A stretch of DNA of 64,000 nt from NCBI GenBank assembly GCA_013396995.1, contig VWZP01002845.1, positions 8,914,443-8,978,442 on the forward strand. The letters are read 5' to 3'. Every line of letters begins with the position of its first letter. Within the stretch, counting starts at the first letter, position 1. The stretch comes from Dicaeum eximium. Taxonomy: Eukaryota; Chordata; Aves; Passeriformes; Dicaeidae. The translations under genes were made by a program, and so were the position numbers. Shown here one piece after another: positions 14,243-25,674 of the stretch. The notes under the pieces are model-generated. The model was not told where the DNA came from. It worked only from the letters and a program-made list of their open reading frames with translations, and searched no databases.

Positions 14243-15048
14243 CACAGAGGAGGTAGCCAGAGAAAAGGCAGGTGGAACAGAAGCTCTCCACTGAAAGTGG
14301 AGCTATGCACAGGCCTAGGGTTAAAATCCTTCTGTCAAAGCCACAATGGTCAATTAGAAAAAAACCCTAAAGCCAAAAACAACAATATAAATATTAGATT
14401 TGAGAGGAGACAAATGAAAGGGTGAAGTGTTCACAGGTGACATAAGAATTGTCTGAAAATACCACAGATTTGAACAAATGCACGATCACTCAACAGCAGG
14501 AAGACCAACCAAAAACCCCACCATCAAACTGCTGTGGTTCAAGATTGAGGTAGGACCATCCTTAAAAAATTGTCATGGGATCTAAAGGAATCTGGTTCAT
14601 ATACTTGGGTTTCCAGAAGGCTTTCAGGAACTAAAGACTCTTCAAAGATAATAAGTTGCCAAGGATCAAAGAACACATTTGCTCATGGATTAATAACTCA
14701 TTTAAAACTAGGGAAAAATGAAGACATGGATACAGAGGTATTCAAAGACTTTTGAATATTTGTGGGAGTTATTAAATCTCTTGCTGGAGGTGGGAAGGTA
14801 TCAGACAAGTATTTTGAGGAAGTTCATAGCTGTACTTTTATGTAATAGTGTTTCCTTCTAGAGTGACATGTGATAAATGAAACAAATGACTCTTAGTTGC
14901 ATAAAAGCAGCAGCATGTCAGGACCTCACAGGATTTCATTCAGTTTCTTCTTTTCCTGTCAAATCTTTCAACAAAAGTGGTTCTGCACTGTGAAGACTGG
15001 TGTTTCTATTTTTTTCTTCTAATGTATTTGTCTAAAAAAAGAAACTTT

Positions 15049-16545
15049 CCATAGAATCCACAGAATCATAGAATGATTTAGGTTGGAAAAGAGTTTTAAG
15101 ATCATCAAGTCCAACCATAAAACTAACACTGCCAAGTCCAGCATGTCCCTAAATGCCACATCTACGTATCTTTTAAATATCTCCAGGGATGGTGATACCA
15201 CTGCTTCCTTGGGCAGCCTGTTCCAGAGCTCAACAACCTTTTTCATGAAGGAATTCTCCCTATTATCCACTCTAAACCTCCCCTGATGCAACTTGAGGCT
15301 GTTTCCTCTTCTCTTGTCACTTGTTACCTGGCAGAAGAGGCTGACCCCCACCTGGCTGCACCCTCCTGTCAGGCAGCTGTAGAGGGTGATGAGGTCCCCC
15401 CTGAGCCTCCTTTTCTCCAGGCTGAGCACCCCCAGCTCCCTCAGCCCCTCCTCACAGCACTTGTGCTCCAGCCCCTTCCCCAGCTCCGTTCCCTTCTCTG
15501 GACACGCTCCAGCCCCTCAATGTCTTTCCTGCAGTGAGGGGCCCAGAACTGAGCACAGCATTGGAGCTGTGGCCTCACCAGTGCTGAGTACAGGGGGACG
15601 GTCACTGCCCTGCTCCTGCTGGCCACACCAGTGCTGGTCCAGGCCAGGATGCCATTGGCCTTCTTGGCCACCTGGGCACACTCTGGATCATGTTCAGCTG
15701 CTGCTGACCAGCACCCCCAGGTCCTTTTCTGCCAGGCAGCTTTCCAGGCACTGCCCCCAGCCTGCAGCACTGTCTGGGGTTGTTGTGACCCCAGTGCAGG
15801 ACCTGGCACTTGGCCTTGCTGAAGAATTGGCCCTGGCCCTTTGATCCAGCCTGTCCAGATCCCTCTGCAGGGCCTTCCTACATTCCAGCAAATCAACACT
15901 CCTGCCGAACTTGGTGACATCTGCAAACTGACTGAGAGAGGTCTTGATTCAGGTCATCAATAAAGAAGTTTAACAGAGCTGTCTGTAGAACTGATCCCTG
16001 GGGAACACCACGAGTGACCAGCCTCCAGCTGGATGGAACTCCATTCAGCACCACTCTCTGGATTTGGCCATCCTGGTAGTTTTTACCCAGTGAACAGCGC
16101 ATGCATCTAAGCCATGAGCAGCCAGCTTCTCCAGCAGGATGCTGATGGAAACAGTTTCAAAGGCTTTACTAAAGTGCAGGTAGACAACAACCATAGATTT
16201 TCCCTTATCCACTAAGCAGTAGAAGTCACTTTGCAGTAGAAGTTTGCTCAAGGAGGACTTGCCTTTCACAAACCCATGCTGTCTGGTCTTGATCCTCTTG
16301 TCCTGAATGTGACATGTGATGGTGCTCAGGACAATCTGTTCCATGACCTTCCACAGCACCAAGGCCAGGCTGACAGGCCAGTTCCCTAGATCCTCCTTTT
16401 GATCCTCCACATCAATGGGTGTCACATTCACCAACCACCATTCACCTGGGACCCCCTTGGTTAGCCAGGACAGCTGATAAATTATTTGGCTTCTATTTAG
16501 GCTCCTGAAGGTTAATACAGTAATTCTAAAAGTTGACCTGCCCAG
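15049..16545 (-). mobile_element. 5'-truncated CR1 LINE, inactive
   Basis: Plus-strand sequence from about 15060 (AGAATCATAGAATGATTTAG) is the reverse complement of a CR1 3' tail. Upstream on the minus strand, pieces of the ORF2 reverse transcriptase follow in the correct order but in different frames. Near 16,460 is the SWLTKGVP segment. At about 16,140-16,200 is a motif-A equivalent reading YLHFSKAFETV, where the usual catalytic Asp of the YLDF motif is His. Near 15,990-16,011 is GVPQGSV. At 15916-15927 is FADV, where the catalytic FADD has lost its second Asp. Further on are the C-terminal segments SLEKRRLRGDL and WNRLPKE. Frameshifts and both active-site changes show it is dead. The 5' limit is approximate, because similarity fades around 16,510-16,550. 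Confidence 0.93.
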
Positions 16546-18557
16546 GTATCTCAATAAGAAGTTTACATTGATAAATCCCATATCTCAAGGTAGGGAAGTG
16601 CCCTGCAGGGGTGCCTCTGGAACTGTAGAACTCCATCACCTCTGCAGCTCCTCTCAGGATGGAGATTTGTGCTGCAACCTTCTCTGGGGGCCTGTACCCC
16701 TCTGAATGAAGGGTTACGATGCCTCTCAAGGCTCACGTTGGCCTCAAGGCAGAAAAGCTGAGGCTTCACTGACTTCCTCACTGTGAGCTACAACCAATGT
16801 AAACCAATCATCTGCCAGTGCAAATTTTAAGAATGATTTAAAAAATACCAGATACATGTTTTGTTATTAATATAAACCCCTGAAAAAATACAGTAGGTTG
16901 TGAAGAAAACTTTCAAAATGTGTTCTCTTATTTTGTGCAGCCTACATCATGGAGCTAAAAATGATACTTACGTTTCTGTGTTGCTGTGGTTACTGATACT
17001 ATTCTTCAGAGTCTTCAGAGGAAATGAATCGATTGTGTTAAGAAGGGGGCTGTATACAGGAGCTAACCTTGGACCTGCACGATGTTTCATTTATATTGGT
17101 TTAATTTCAAACTTCCATGTCCTAATCTACACTTGGACAAAGTAGCTGTAGTTTAATTTTTCTGGTTTTGTACAAACAAGTTAAAACTCTTACAGTCAAG
17201 GCTGAAAGTTTTGGCCTGAACTCCCAGAAGACAGAATTTATTTTTCATTTACTATTGCTTCCCAAAGCACCTCCTGAGATAAATACTTTGTTGAATGTTC
17301 AAGTAGACTTTCCCTTTTAATTTGATGAATTCCATATGTTTAAGAATGCAGAAAATACTTTTTTTTTTCTCTTGTAGTAGGGATGATGTGACAACCGAAA
17401 ATATTTATTCTTTGAAGCATTTTCCATACCATTTCTCCCAAACCCACACCAATTCTATGTGCTATTTGCTGTGAATCACAGCACCACAGGATAGCTCACG
17501 CTGGAAGGGAGCTCAGGAGGTCTCTGCTCCAACCTCCTGCTCACAGACAGCTGGCTCTAAGATCAGACCTGCCTGCTCAGGGCTTCATCCAGTTGAGCCT
17601 TGAAAACCTCTTAGGATGAAGTGTTGGTTCCTGCCCCAAAACATTTTTGACTTTCACATACAGGAGAGAGAGAGGCAGAAGAGGAGCCAAATCACAGAAT
17701 GGGTTGGGACAATAGAGAGGGCTGGTGACAGAGCCAGGATCAAAGGCCTGATCTCTGGTACTCAAGTCAAGAGAAGCCAACAAACTGTTTCACCAACACT
17801 GTTTTTATGTAGTCCCCAGTTTCTCCAGGAGCAACTCAGCTCTGCATCCCTTCACTGTAGGCAGGTGTCTCCCTGGAAAACACAGTCATGTGATGGTTAA
17901 GAAGACAATCTCATAGCTCTGGTGCCAAAACCACTCAGGCACACTTAGCTTGTGTCTGTGCTGGGAGATGATGAGTACATTAAGGCAGACAAGATTCTGC
18001 ATTAATCTTGCTACCTGGCTGTGCTGGATGAAGAGTGGATTATGGCTATTAGCATGTGCTGGTGGAGCAATGCCCCAGAGGAGGGAAGATAAGAAGCGCT
18101 GCTGCTTGACGATAATACCTCCCAGCAACGAACCGCAAGTGGTTTGAGTATGAGGATGATTCAAAATCAGGAGCCATGCAGGACTGGCTGTGCTCTCAGT
18201 ACATTTGTGCCGTGAGCACGCTGTGCTGATGACACTCACCTTCAGCTACCGCGTCAGCTGCATTCAGAGCCTGCTCACGGCAGCTGGGAGCACGTCCCAT
18301 CCTACAGTCTCACCTACTAATGGCACCATTTGTTTCTCCTCTGGACAAGGTGAAAGCATATGCAGTGATTTACAACTAACACAATATTGCCAGGATGGCT
18401 TAACGTTATTGAAACCCAGTTTATCTTAAATCAGTTGGGTAGCTGTTTGAATTCACACACACAATGCTTGTATTGTTTTCACTAACTCTGTTTGGAAATT
18501 GCTCTAGCTAAATCAGGGCATCCCCTGGTGTGATATAATGAGGTCTCTCCACAGATG
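16348..18557 (+). repeat. 2,210-bp direct repeat, copy 1
   Basis: This block recurs at 18559-20768 with a constant offset of 2,211 bases. I noted six single-base differences, all transitions, at 16441, 16661, 16727, 16777, 16794 and 18117 (copy 1 coordinates). Copy 1 is continuous on its left with the CR1 element and stops at a single N on its right. The block holds part of the CR1 reverse-transcriptase region, unique sequence and a small CR1 fragment. Open frames of up to 117 codons occur identically in both copies but match nothing I recognise. The geometry suggests an unmerged contig overlap. Confidence 0.97.
17472..17640 (-). mobile_element. CR1 3'-end fragment (copy 1)
   Basis: AATCACAGCACCACAGGATAG followed by GGAAGGGAGCTCAGGAGGTCTCTGCTCCAACC-type sequence is the reverse complement of an older CR1 tail. 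It continues into a GCTTCATCCAGTTGAGCC-like segment typical of CR1 3' regions. The fragment is short and diverged, and its right end is approximate. Confidence 0.7.
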
Positions 18558-18558
18558 N
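18558..18558. other. Single-N contig junction
   Basis: One N separates the end of copy 1 (...CACAGATG) from the start of copy 2 (CTTCCACAGC...). A lone N exactly at the junction of two overlapping copies is typical of scaffolders that set a negative gap estimate to one base. Confidence 0.9.
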
Positions 18559-20768
18559 CTTCCACAGCACCAAGGCCAGGCTGACAGGCCAGTTCCCTAG
18601 ATCCTCCTTTTGATCCTCCACATCAATGGGTGTCACATTCACCAACCACCACTCACCTGGGACCCCCTTGGTTAGCCAGGACAGCTGATAAATTATTTGG
18701 CTTCTATTTAGGCTCCTGAAGGTTAATACAGTAATTCTAAAAGTTGACCTGCCCAGGTATCTCAATAAGAAGTTTACATTGATAAATCCCATATCTCAAG
18801 GTAGGGAAGTGCCCTGCAGGGGTGCCTCTGGAACTGTAGAACTCCATCACCTCTGCAGCTCCTCTCAGGATAGAGATTTGTGCTGCAACCTTCTCTGGGG
18901 GCCTGTACCCCTCTGAATGAAGGGTTACGATGCCTCTTAAGGCTCACGTTGGCCTCAAGGCAGAAAAGCTGAGGCTTCACTGACTTCTTCACTGTGAGCT
19001 ACAATCAATGTAAACCAATCATCTGCCAGTGCAAATTTTAAGAATGATTTAAAAAATACCAGATACATGTTTTGTTATTAATATAAACCCCTGAAAAAAT
19101 ACAGTAGGTTGTGAAGAAAACTTTCAAAATGTGTTCTCTTATTTTGTGCAGCCTACATCATGGAGCTAAAAATGATACTTACGTTTCTGTGTTGCTGTGG
19201 TTACTGATACTATTCTTCAGAGTCTTCAGAGGAAATGAATCGATTGTGTTAAGAAGGGGGCTGTATACAGGAGCTAACCTTGGACCTGCACGATGTTTCA
19301 TTTATATTGGTTTAATTTCAAACTTCCATGTCCTAATCTACACTTGGACAAAGTAGCTGTAGTTTAATTTTTCTGGTTTTGTACAAACAAGTTAAAACTC
19401 TTACAGTCAAGGCTGAAAGTTTTGGCCTGAACTCCCAGAAGACAGAATTTATTTTTCATTTACTATTGCTTCCCAAAGCACCTCCTGAGATAAATACTTT
19501 GTTGAATGTTCAAGTAGACTTTCCCTTTTAATTTGATGAATTCCATATGTTTAAGAATGCAGAAAATACTTTTTTTTTTCTCTTGTAGTAGGGATGATGT
19601 GACAACCGAAAATATTTATTCTTTGAAGCATTTTCCATACCATTTCTCCCAAACCCACACCAATTCTATGTGCTATTTGCTGTGAATCACAGCACCACAG
19701 GATAGCTCACGCTGGAAGGGAGCTCAGGAGGTCTCTGCTCCAACCTCCTGCTCACAGACAGCTGGCTCTAAGATCAGACCTGCCTGCTCAGGGCTTCATC
19801 CAGTTGAGCCTTGAAAACCTCTTAGGATGAAGTGTTGGTTCCTGCCCCAAAACATTTTTGACTTTCACATACAGGAGAGAGAGAGGCAGAAGAGGAGCCA
19901 AATCACAGAATGGGTTGGGACAATAGAGAGGGCTGGTGACAGAGCCAGGATCAAAGGCCTGATCTCTGGTACTCAAGTCAAGAGAAGCCAACAAACTGTT
20001 TCACCAACACTGTTTTTATGTAGTCCCCAGTTTCTCCAGGAGCAACTCAGCTCTGCATCCCTTCACTGTAGGCAGGTGTCTCCCTGGAAAACACAGTCAT
20101 GTGATGGTTAAGAAGACAATCTCATAGCTCTGGTGCCAAAACCACTCAGGCACACTTAGCTTGTGTCTGTGCTGGGAGATGATGAGTACATTAAGGCAGA
20201 CAAGATTCTGCATTAATCTTGCTACCTGGCTGTGCTGGATGAAGAGTGGATTATGGCTATTAGCATGTGCTGGTGGAGCAATGCCCCAGAGGAGGGAAGA
20301 TAAGAAGCGCTGCTGCTTGACGATAATGCCTCCCAGCAACGAACCGCAAGTGGTTTGAGTATGAGGATGATTCAAAATCAGGAGCCATGCAGGACTGGCT
20401 GTGCTCTCAGTACATTTGTGCCGTGAGCACGCTGTGCTGATGACACTCACCTTCAGCTACCGCGTCAGCTGCATTCAGAGCCTGCTCACGGCAGCTGGGA
20501 GCACGTCCCATCCTACAGTCTCACCTACTAATGGCACCATTTGTTTCTCCTCTGGACAAGGTGAAAGCATATGCAGTGATTTACAACTAACACAATATTG
20601 CCAGGATGGCTTAACGTTATTGAAACCCAGTTTATCTTAAATCAGTTGGGTAGCTGTTTGAATTCACACACACAATGCTTGTATTGTTTTCACTAACTCT
20701 GTTTGGAAATTGCTCTAGCTAAATCAGGGCATCCCCTGGTGTGATATAATGAGGTCTCTCCACAGATG
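18559..20768 (+). repeat. 2,210-bp direct repeat, copy 2
   Basis: Near-identical to 16348-18557. It starts abruptly inside the CR1 reverse-transcriptase region, directly after the N, and runs on without a break into unique sequence at 20769 (AGTTACACTG). Copy 1 therefore carries only the left flank and copy 2 only the right flank, as expected for two overlapping contig ends from the two haplotypes of one locus. Confidence 0.97.
19683..19851 (-). mobile_element. CR1 3'-end fragment (copy 2)
   Basis: Same fragment as at 17472-17640, repeated because it lies inside the 2,210-bp block. It is not an independent insertion. Confidence 0.7.
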
Positions 20769-22408
20769 AGTTACACTGATATAAAGAAGCTATACAGGAA
20801 TGGTCAATGCAGCACAAAACTGTTTGTAAATAAGCCTTAAGGCACAGCAGATTTAGATAGCCTGCTCAGGCATTTCCATTGGTTTAATTAATTTGCTTTG
20901 TTAATTGAATTCCATTAAATTACAGAAAGTTTTGATTTTAGACAAAGCCTCGGGCCCTGATCTTCCTTTTGGACCTGTCAGTAGCACTGGGTGAACTGCT
21001 TCTTGTGAATGCTTCATTTGCAACAGCACAGTGTTGGTCATCACCAGGCTATTAGTGAGTATGGCCCAATTTGCAAAATGGTTTCCCTGAAAAGCTGTTT
21101 TGGGGCTGATGATGATGTGGTCTCCTATTTAGAGTCTCTGAGCTCCTCTGGATAAGACCCAAGTTCACTTTGAATCATATGCCCAAGGAGATGTGAACTG
21201 ATAGCTCATCAGCTGAGCAAAAAGGTTTTCTTCTTTCTCTGCCTTGAGAGCTGTCTGTCCTGATTTGCCATTTCTTGTAGGGTTGGGTCAGAGAGAAACT
21301 TGGAGTATCTTGGTTGTGGCTGCTCCTAGACTAAGGAAAATTAGAGAGAAAGAATGGGAAAACAAGAGGAACATTTTGGCTGAAGTAAGAAAACACAGCC
21401 TTGTTGGTGTCCCATAAGGGAACCATGTTAGATGACTGTGTCTTGTCTGAGAAAAAGCTGTGGGCTGTGCTGGCTCCTCCTTAGACAGGAGGTGACATTT
21501 TAATCTGGAGGGGGAGAGACTTAAAAGGGCTTTTCTCTTGAAACTACTGTGAAGATATGATGTTGAGATTGAACCCCATGTTCTAACTCATTGGGTCATT
21601 GTGTTTCCATCTCTGTTTGCTTGTGCCACGTTGAAAACAAACAAGCAGACACCTTGAAGTTTTGGACAAGAAGGTAAGTCACTCCAACTGGGATGTGGTA
21701 TGGATCATGACAGTTTTTTTCTGTGAATTGCATGGTTGTAGAAATGCAAGACAGGACCCTCACATCACATAAAAGCATACAAATGTAATGTAACTTGATG
21801 AAGCTTTCTGTGAACGATACATATTTTCTTAGAGTGACAAATACGAGCAAAAAGAGATAATCCAATGAGTAAACTGCAGTGTTTTCTTGGAAATTACTTC
21901 CTAATTCCTGCTTCAGATTTCACTGGTGGTGATGCTGGCGTCTCTTCTGAGGGTCTAGAAATTACCTGTGCCCAATGGGAGTAGCAATTTGGGTGACTAA
22001 CCCTTGTGTGTTCCTCCTCAGGTGTGCTCTCTGCCTAAGTGACGCTTTCCTAGGGCAGCATGTCTCTAGGGATGCCTTGTGGCAGTGGCACAGCCACTTG
22101 CCATTGAAAAGGAGATGTGGCACATCCCAGAAAACACAGCCCCTCCAGTCAGGTTCAGGGAGAAGGGAGCAGAGGGCCTTAATCTGGCCAGGGTTGTGGT
22201 ACATCTCAGCTTGCTTATTTGGTGCAAAGTGGGAAATATGTGGCATGAAGTGATAAGCACTTTGATAACCAAGTTTCAGGTGCTTGCAGCTCTGCGATGC
22301 TGTCAGGATAATGTGAAACCCTTTCCTTATGCGGGAGCCTGGCGCTCTGTGAGGGGGGAGAGCCTTTGATTTCACCAGTCAAGGGGAGGTGGGATAAGAC
22401 ACCAGGAG
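20769..22408. other. No recognised gene or repeat
   Basis: Unique sequence. The left end (20,870-20,940) is rich in TTAATTAA and TTAATTG words. GC content rises after about 21,960 towards the CpG-rich block. Overlapping open frames at 21,960-22,400 on both strands have no recognised similarity. Confidence 0.5.
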
Positions 22409-22838
22409 GTGCGTAGCAGGTGGAAAGGTTGGGTATTTCCCGGAGCTGCTGGTACTGGCGTGCCCTGGGTCGGGGGCTGGACTGCACACAGGGCTGAGCT
22501 CTGCCCCCTCCAAGGGATTTGTGCTCTGCCAGCTTCGGGACTGGTTGTGCTCCTGCTGGGGCGTCCCTGCAGTGCTGCCTGTGACCGGACAGCTCTCGGG
22601 GTGGGGGGTCGGGCGGGCATCTCCGGGATGGGGCCCGCAAAGAGGCTCTGCCTGCGGCCGCTGCTCCCGCTGCACAGCGCCGGTGGACTGGGCACACGCG
22701 GGGCATCTTCCAGAAAAAATGCTGAGCTGGAGTCTGACACTGAGGGCTTTACGCCTTTAGGACGGCACCGTCTAGCGGGGCGTGTGAGTAATGCTGAGCG
22801 CAGCTCAGACTGGGCTTAACTCGGGATATGGAGCGGGA
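22409..22838 (+). promoter_or_regulatory. CpG-rich block, possible CpG-island promoter
   Basis: This is the only clearly CpG-dense stretch in the window, with roughly two dozen CpGs by eye between about 22,440 and 22,838 (clusters such as TGCGGCCGC and CACGCGGGG). The surrounding tens of kilobases are CpG-poor. It is cut off on the right by the 57-N gap, so its extent is unknown. In birds such blocks often mark gene or lncRNA promoters. No TATA box is evident. The strand is inferred only from the possible plus-strand exon within it. Confidence 0.4.
22628..22783 (+). CDS. Possible first coding exon inside the CpG-rich block
   Basis: The ATG at 22628 has G at -3 and G at +4, a strong start context. 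It opens 52 codons that end exactly at a donor-like CGT|GTGAGT, leaving phase 0. The reading frame is also open upstream to about 22409. The first 30 residues (MGPAKRLCLRPLLPLHSAGG...) contain Lys and Arg but no acidic residue, which resembles a mitochondrial targeting peptide; acidic residues appear only afterwards (ELESDTEG). I recognise no family and found no matching downstream exon in the window. A chance open frame in GC-rich DNA is a fully plausible alternative. Confidence 0.2.
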
Positions 22839-22895
22839 NNNNNNNNNNNNNNNNNNNNNNNNNNNNNNNNNNNNNNNNNNNNNNNNNNNNNNNNN
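22839..22895. other. Assembly gap (57 N)
   Basis: An unresolved gap between the CpG-rich block and the G-rich pentanucleotide array. Its true length is unknown, and both flanks are hard-to-sequence DNA. Confidence 0.98.
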
Positions 22896-23015
22896 AGGAG
22901 AGGAGAGGACAGGACAGGACAGGACAGGACAGGACAGGAGAGGAGAGGACAGGACAGGACAGGACAGGAGAGGAGAGGAGAGGAGAGGACAGGACAGGAC
23001 AGGACAGGACAGGAC
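22896..23015 (+). repeat. (AGGAC/AGGAG)24 pentanucleotide array
   Basis: Twenty-four consecutive 5-base units directly follow the gap. They are of two kinds, AGGAC and AGGAG, in runs of 2G, 6C, 2G, 4C, 4G and 6C (G or C being the last base of the unit), then a variant AGGTG. The left end is in the gap, so the array may be longer. Open frames across it on both strands are repeat artefacts. Confidence 0.96.
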
Positions 23016-23227
23016 AGGTGAAATTGTTGAGATGTTGCCAATGCAGATGCTGCAGATGGAGGGGAGGGAGACTGCTGAATCCATAGACCTGTGCAGTGCT
23101 CCTGTGCCTGCAGAGGTGTTAGACAAGATGTGAAATAGTAGTTTCAGGGTCAGAGGATAGAAGAGACAAAAATTACGCACTGAAAAAAAAATCTGGAAAG
23201 CTCTGAACCATCTAATGTTATTTTGAA

Positions 23228-23306
23228 GTTGTCTCTGCTTTGAGTAGACACTGGACTACATGACCAGCAGAGGTGCACTGCAGTCTATATTATTTTGTGA
23301 TTCTAA
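23228..23306 (+). mobile_element. CR1 3'-tail relic
   Basis: CTGCTTTGAGTAGACACTGG followed by GACTACATGACCAGCAGAGGT and ending in TTTTGTGATTCTAAG resembles the end of an old CR1. The usual form is a first-rank GACTAGATGACC...AGAGGTCCCTTCCAACC, then GATTCTGTGATTCT. The relic is short and diverged. Confidence 0.6.
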
Positions 23307-25319
23307 GTTTCTCTATGCCTGCATTTTAAGAGAATTCTCCTTTGATGATGTATGGTCTTTTGAGAATAATATTATTGGCATTAGCCTCATAAAACTGGCC
23401 AGTTACTTCTCTAAAGTACTGACACATCTGTCTGCAGCACGGGCACATTTCAAGTGTTATTGGGGTCATCTCCCTTCCTTGGAATTACAGACATTTTCTG
23501 ACAGCTTTGGAAAATAAAGACTATACCTCAGGGTACAGCTATCAAATTAGGGCTTTGAACATTGACTGCGTTCTTGAAACTATGTTTTAAGAAGTAGAAA
23601 AACATATTTGCTGATCACAAAACTGGCCCCAGATGGGACAGAAATGAAACAGTTTTAATTTGAGGGAGAAGGACACAGTGGATATTTCCTGGCTCTGTAG
23701 AGTTCATAGCAGTAGTATTACTCCATACAAGCAGGAAGATGTGCAGATTTCTGGAAAGACAGCGAGTGCATGTTCCAGGAATATTTACAGTGAGTAATAG
23801 TTGACTTTCTGAAAAAAAGCTACAAGGTCAGTTAGTGCCTTCTGTTAGCACAAGCAATAGGTAGAGGAAAGGCTTAGTTAATTTTTGAAATCAGTGAACT
23901 TGAATGATCAAAGCGCAGGTGACATTGTTTGTCTCTCCTGCCTGCTGGAAAAGTAGTCCTGCCAGAGATTTTGTTCCCTGGGGTTTGGGGCTCCCCATGG
24001 CTCTTTGAGGGTGCAGTGACTGAACAGTGACCAGTGCAGGCACATGGGAGGGAATTGCAGCAGGGCTGGGCTGTGTTGCAAGGCCAGGGTGCCCTGCTCA
24101 GTCCCACTCTCCTCCCCTGTGCACACAGTGGGTATGGGATTTACCACTTTCCCCATATTTCATAGCAGAATTTGGAATAGCTGCCTGTATGCCTAAGTTC
24201 ATAGAGGCATCAGGAAAAGAAATCTGTGATTATTCTGCATAACCAAGGCATAAGAGGCTGGGAGAGGGAAAGGAAACCTGTGTCTGTAGCTGTCTGCAGC
24301 GTTACACAGCCATGGCACTCCCTGCTCACTAAAAGCCCATTTGCCCTTCAGTAGTTTCCACATGATTAATGCTGAGGAAGAAAGGGGTGAGCTCTGCAGA
24401 GATCTGTGTGATGTGGGGCATGGCAGATGCCCAGATTTGAAGCCACACCAAGTATCAAGGCAGAGCCACACTGGACTTTGGGCCTTGCTGGCTCAACCCA
24501 ATCTCCAGTGGCTGGATTTCCTCTGGGGTTCATATGCCCTGTGTGCCCCCCAGGGCAGAGCAGCCCCTGCAAAGGGGGTTGGGGAGGGGGCTGGTGTGAC
24601 ACTGGTGCCTGGTTCCCAGTGCCAATGGCAGAGCTGGACCTGCTGCCACATGGGCCATGGTCCTGCATCCCCTGTGAGCTGCTGAACTGAAAACTGGAGA
24701 AGAAATGAAATAACTGAATTTTAAAAAGAAATCCCCTCAGAAGCAATATAAAGAAAAGGATTTGCACTCACCTGTGCCTCCTAATATAACCATAAAATGG
24801 AGCAATTTTGTGTACTTATACTTCTATTCTACAGACACCTGCTGAATATTTATTATAGTAATGTCTCTTGTGCCTTTCTGTCTGTTCATAAACAGCTCAA
24901 TACCAGTGATTTGAGCATTCATTCGCTTTAAGCTGAAACAAATAGTTACTGAAAGTGCTTATTGCACACAAATTCCCCACGTCTGCAACAGAAAAGGTGA
25001 TTAAGGGACAACTGTAACTCTAGAATATGATAATGATGCCCTGCCTTTGGGAATGAGCCATAATTAATTACCTGCCTTGGAGTGATTTGATACTTGCTGG
25101 TGGGTTTCAGACAAGCCAGCTCGCAGGTGCACTTCTCATTTTCCTCGTAGGAGGAATAGCATCTGCGTAGTTGAACTCAGTATTCCACAGCTGGAAGTCC
25201 TGGATCTCTAATGCTCTGTAAGTGCCTGTAGGCAAGTGCCTGCAAGTTAAGAGCAAGAACTTCCCATGTTTGCATGTAGGCAAGGGAAGAAACTAAAGGA
25301 GTGCTTGTGAGTCACTGGT
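23307..25319. other. No recognised gene or repeat
   Basis: Unique sequence. The segment at 24,360-24,690 is richer in GC and has overlapping open frames on both strands, none recognised. Around 25,015-25,110 the sequence is AT-rich with a CATAATTAATTACC core, possibly regulatory (see findings). Confidence 0.5.
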
Positions 25320-25640
25320 GATGTGGCAGCCAGAACTGCCCTCAGCACTCAAAGTGAGGCTCTCAGAGCAGGGCAGGACAATCCCCTCCCTTGCCCAGCT
25401 GGCCATGCTGTGCTTGATGCCCCCAGGACAGGGCTGGCCCTCCTGGCTGCCAGGGCACTGCTGATTCATGTTCATGACTCATGTTACCACACACCAGGAC
25501 CCCCAGGTCCCTTTTCACAGTGCTTCTCTGCAGCCTCTCATTCCCCAGGCTATACACACAACCAGGGTTGTCCCATCCCAGGTATAGAATTCAGCACTTG
25601 CCCTTGTTAAACATCATATGGTTGGTAATTGCCCATCACT
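25320..25640 (-). mobile_element. CR1 relic, ORF2 middle segment
   Basis: On the minus strand the sequence reads, through frameshifts, as the CR1 stretch after the FADD motif: a KGKC-type segment near 25,600, RDLGVLV near 25,490 (EKDLGVLV in intact elements), and SMASWAREGIV near 25,390. The last is the same region that became the 44-bp minisatellite at 58.0 kb. Both the 5' part and the 3' tail are missing, so it is an internal remnant. Confidence 0.8.
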
Positions 25641-25674
25641 CTCTCTCTCTCTTTTTCTTTTCTTTTTTTTTTTA
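25640..25674. repeat. CT-rich / poly-T low-complexity tract
   Basis: A (CT)n run is followed by interrupted poly-T ending in TTTTTTTTTTAATT. It directly abuts the CR1 relic. Confidence 0.85.

Larger units (their letters stand above)
10747..15048. other. No recognised gene; unique sequence with microsatellites
   Basis: No family is recognised. The region contains a 15-base poly-T at 12119-12133, a (CA)n tract and a (TA)n tract listed separately, and poly-A/T runs near 12960-12990 and 13920. An open frame of 127 codons at 11259-11642 (plus) has no recognised similarity and no convincing splice context, so it is treated as chance. Confidence 0.55.

Noticed and set aside
15019..16581. Several minus-strand open frames of 136 to 178 codons
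   Set aside because: They are broken pieces of CR1 ORF2 with active-site losses. The matching plus-strand frames are shadows.
16900..20640. Identical open-frame sets in the two 2.2-kb blocks, as a possible duplicated gene pair
   Set aside because: The duplication is probably an assembly artefact and the frames match nothing. Identity alone is not evidence of coding.
22749..23180. Open frames across the AGGAC/AGGAG array and gap
   Set aside because: Repeat and N-tract artefacts.
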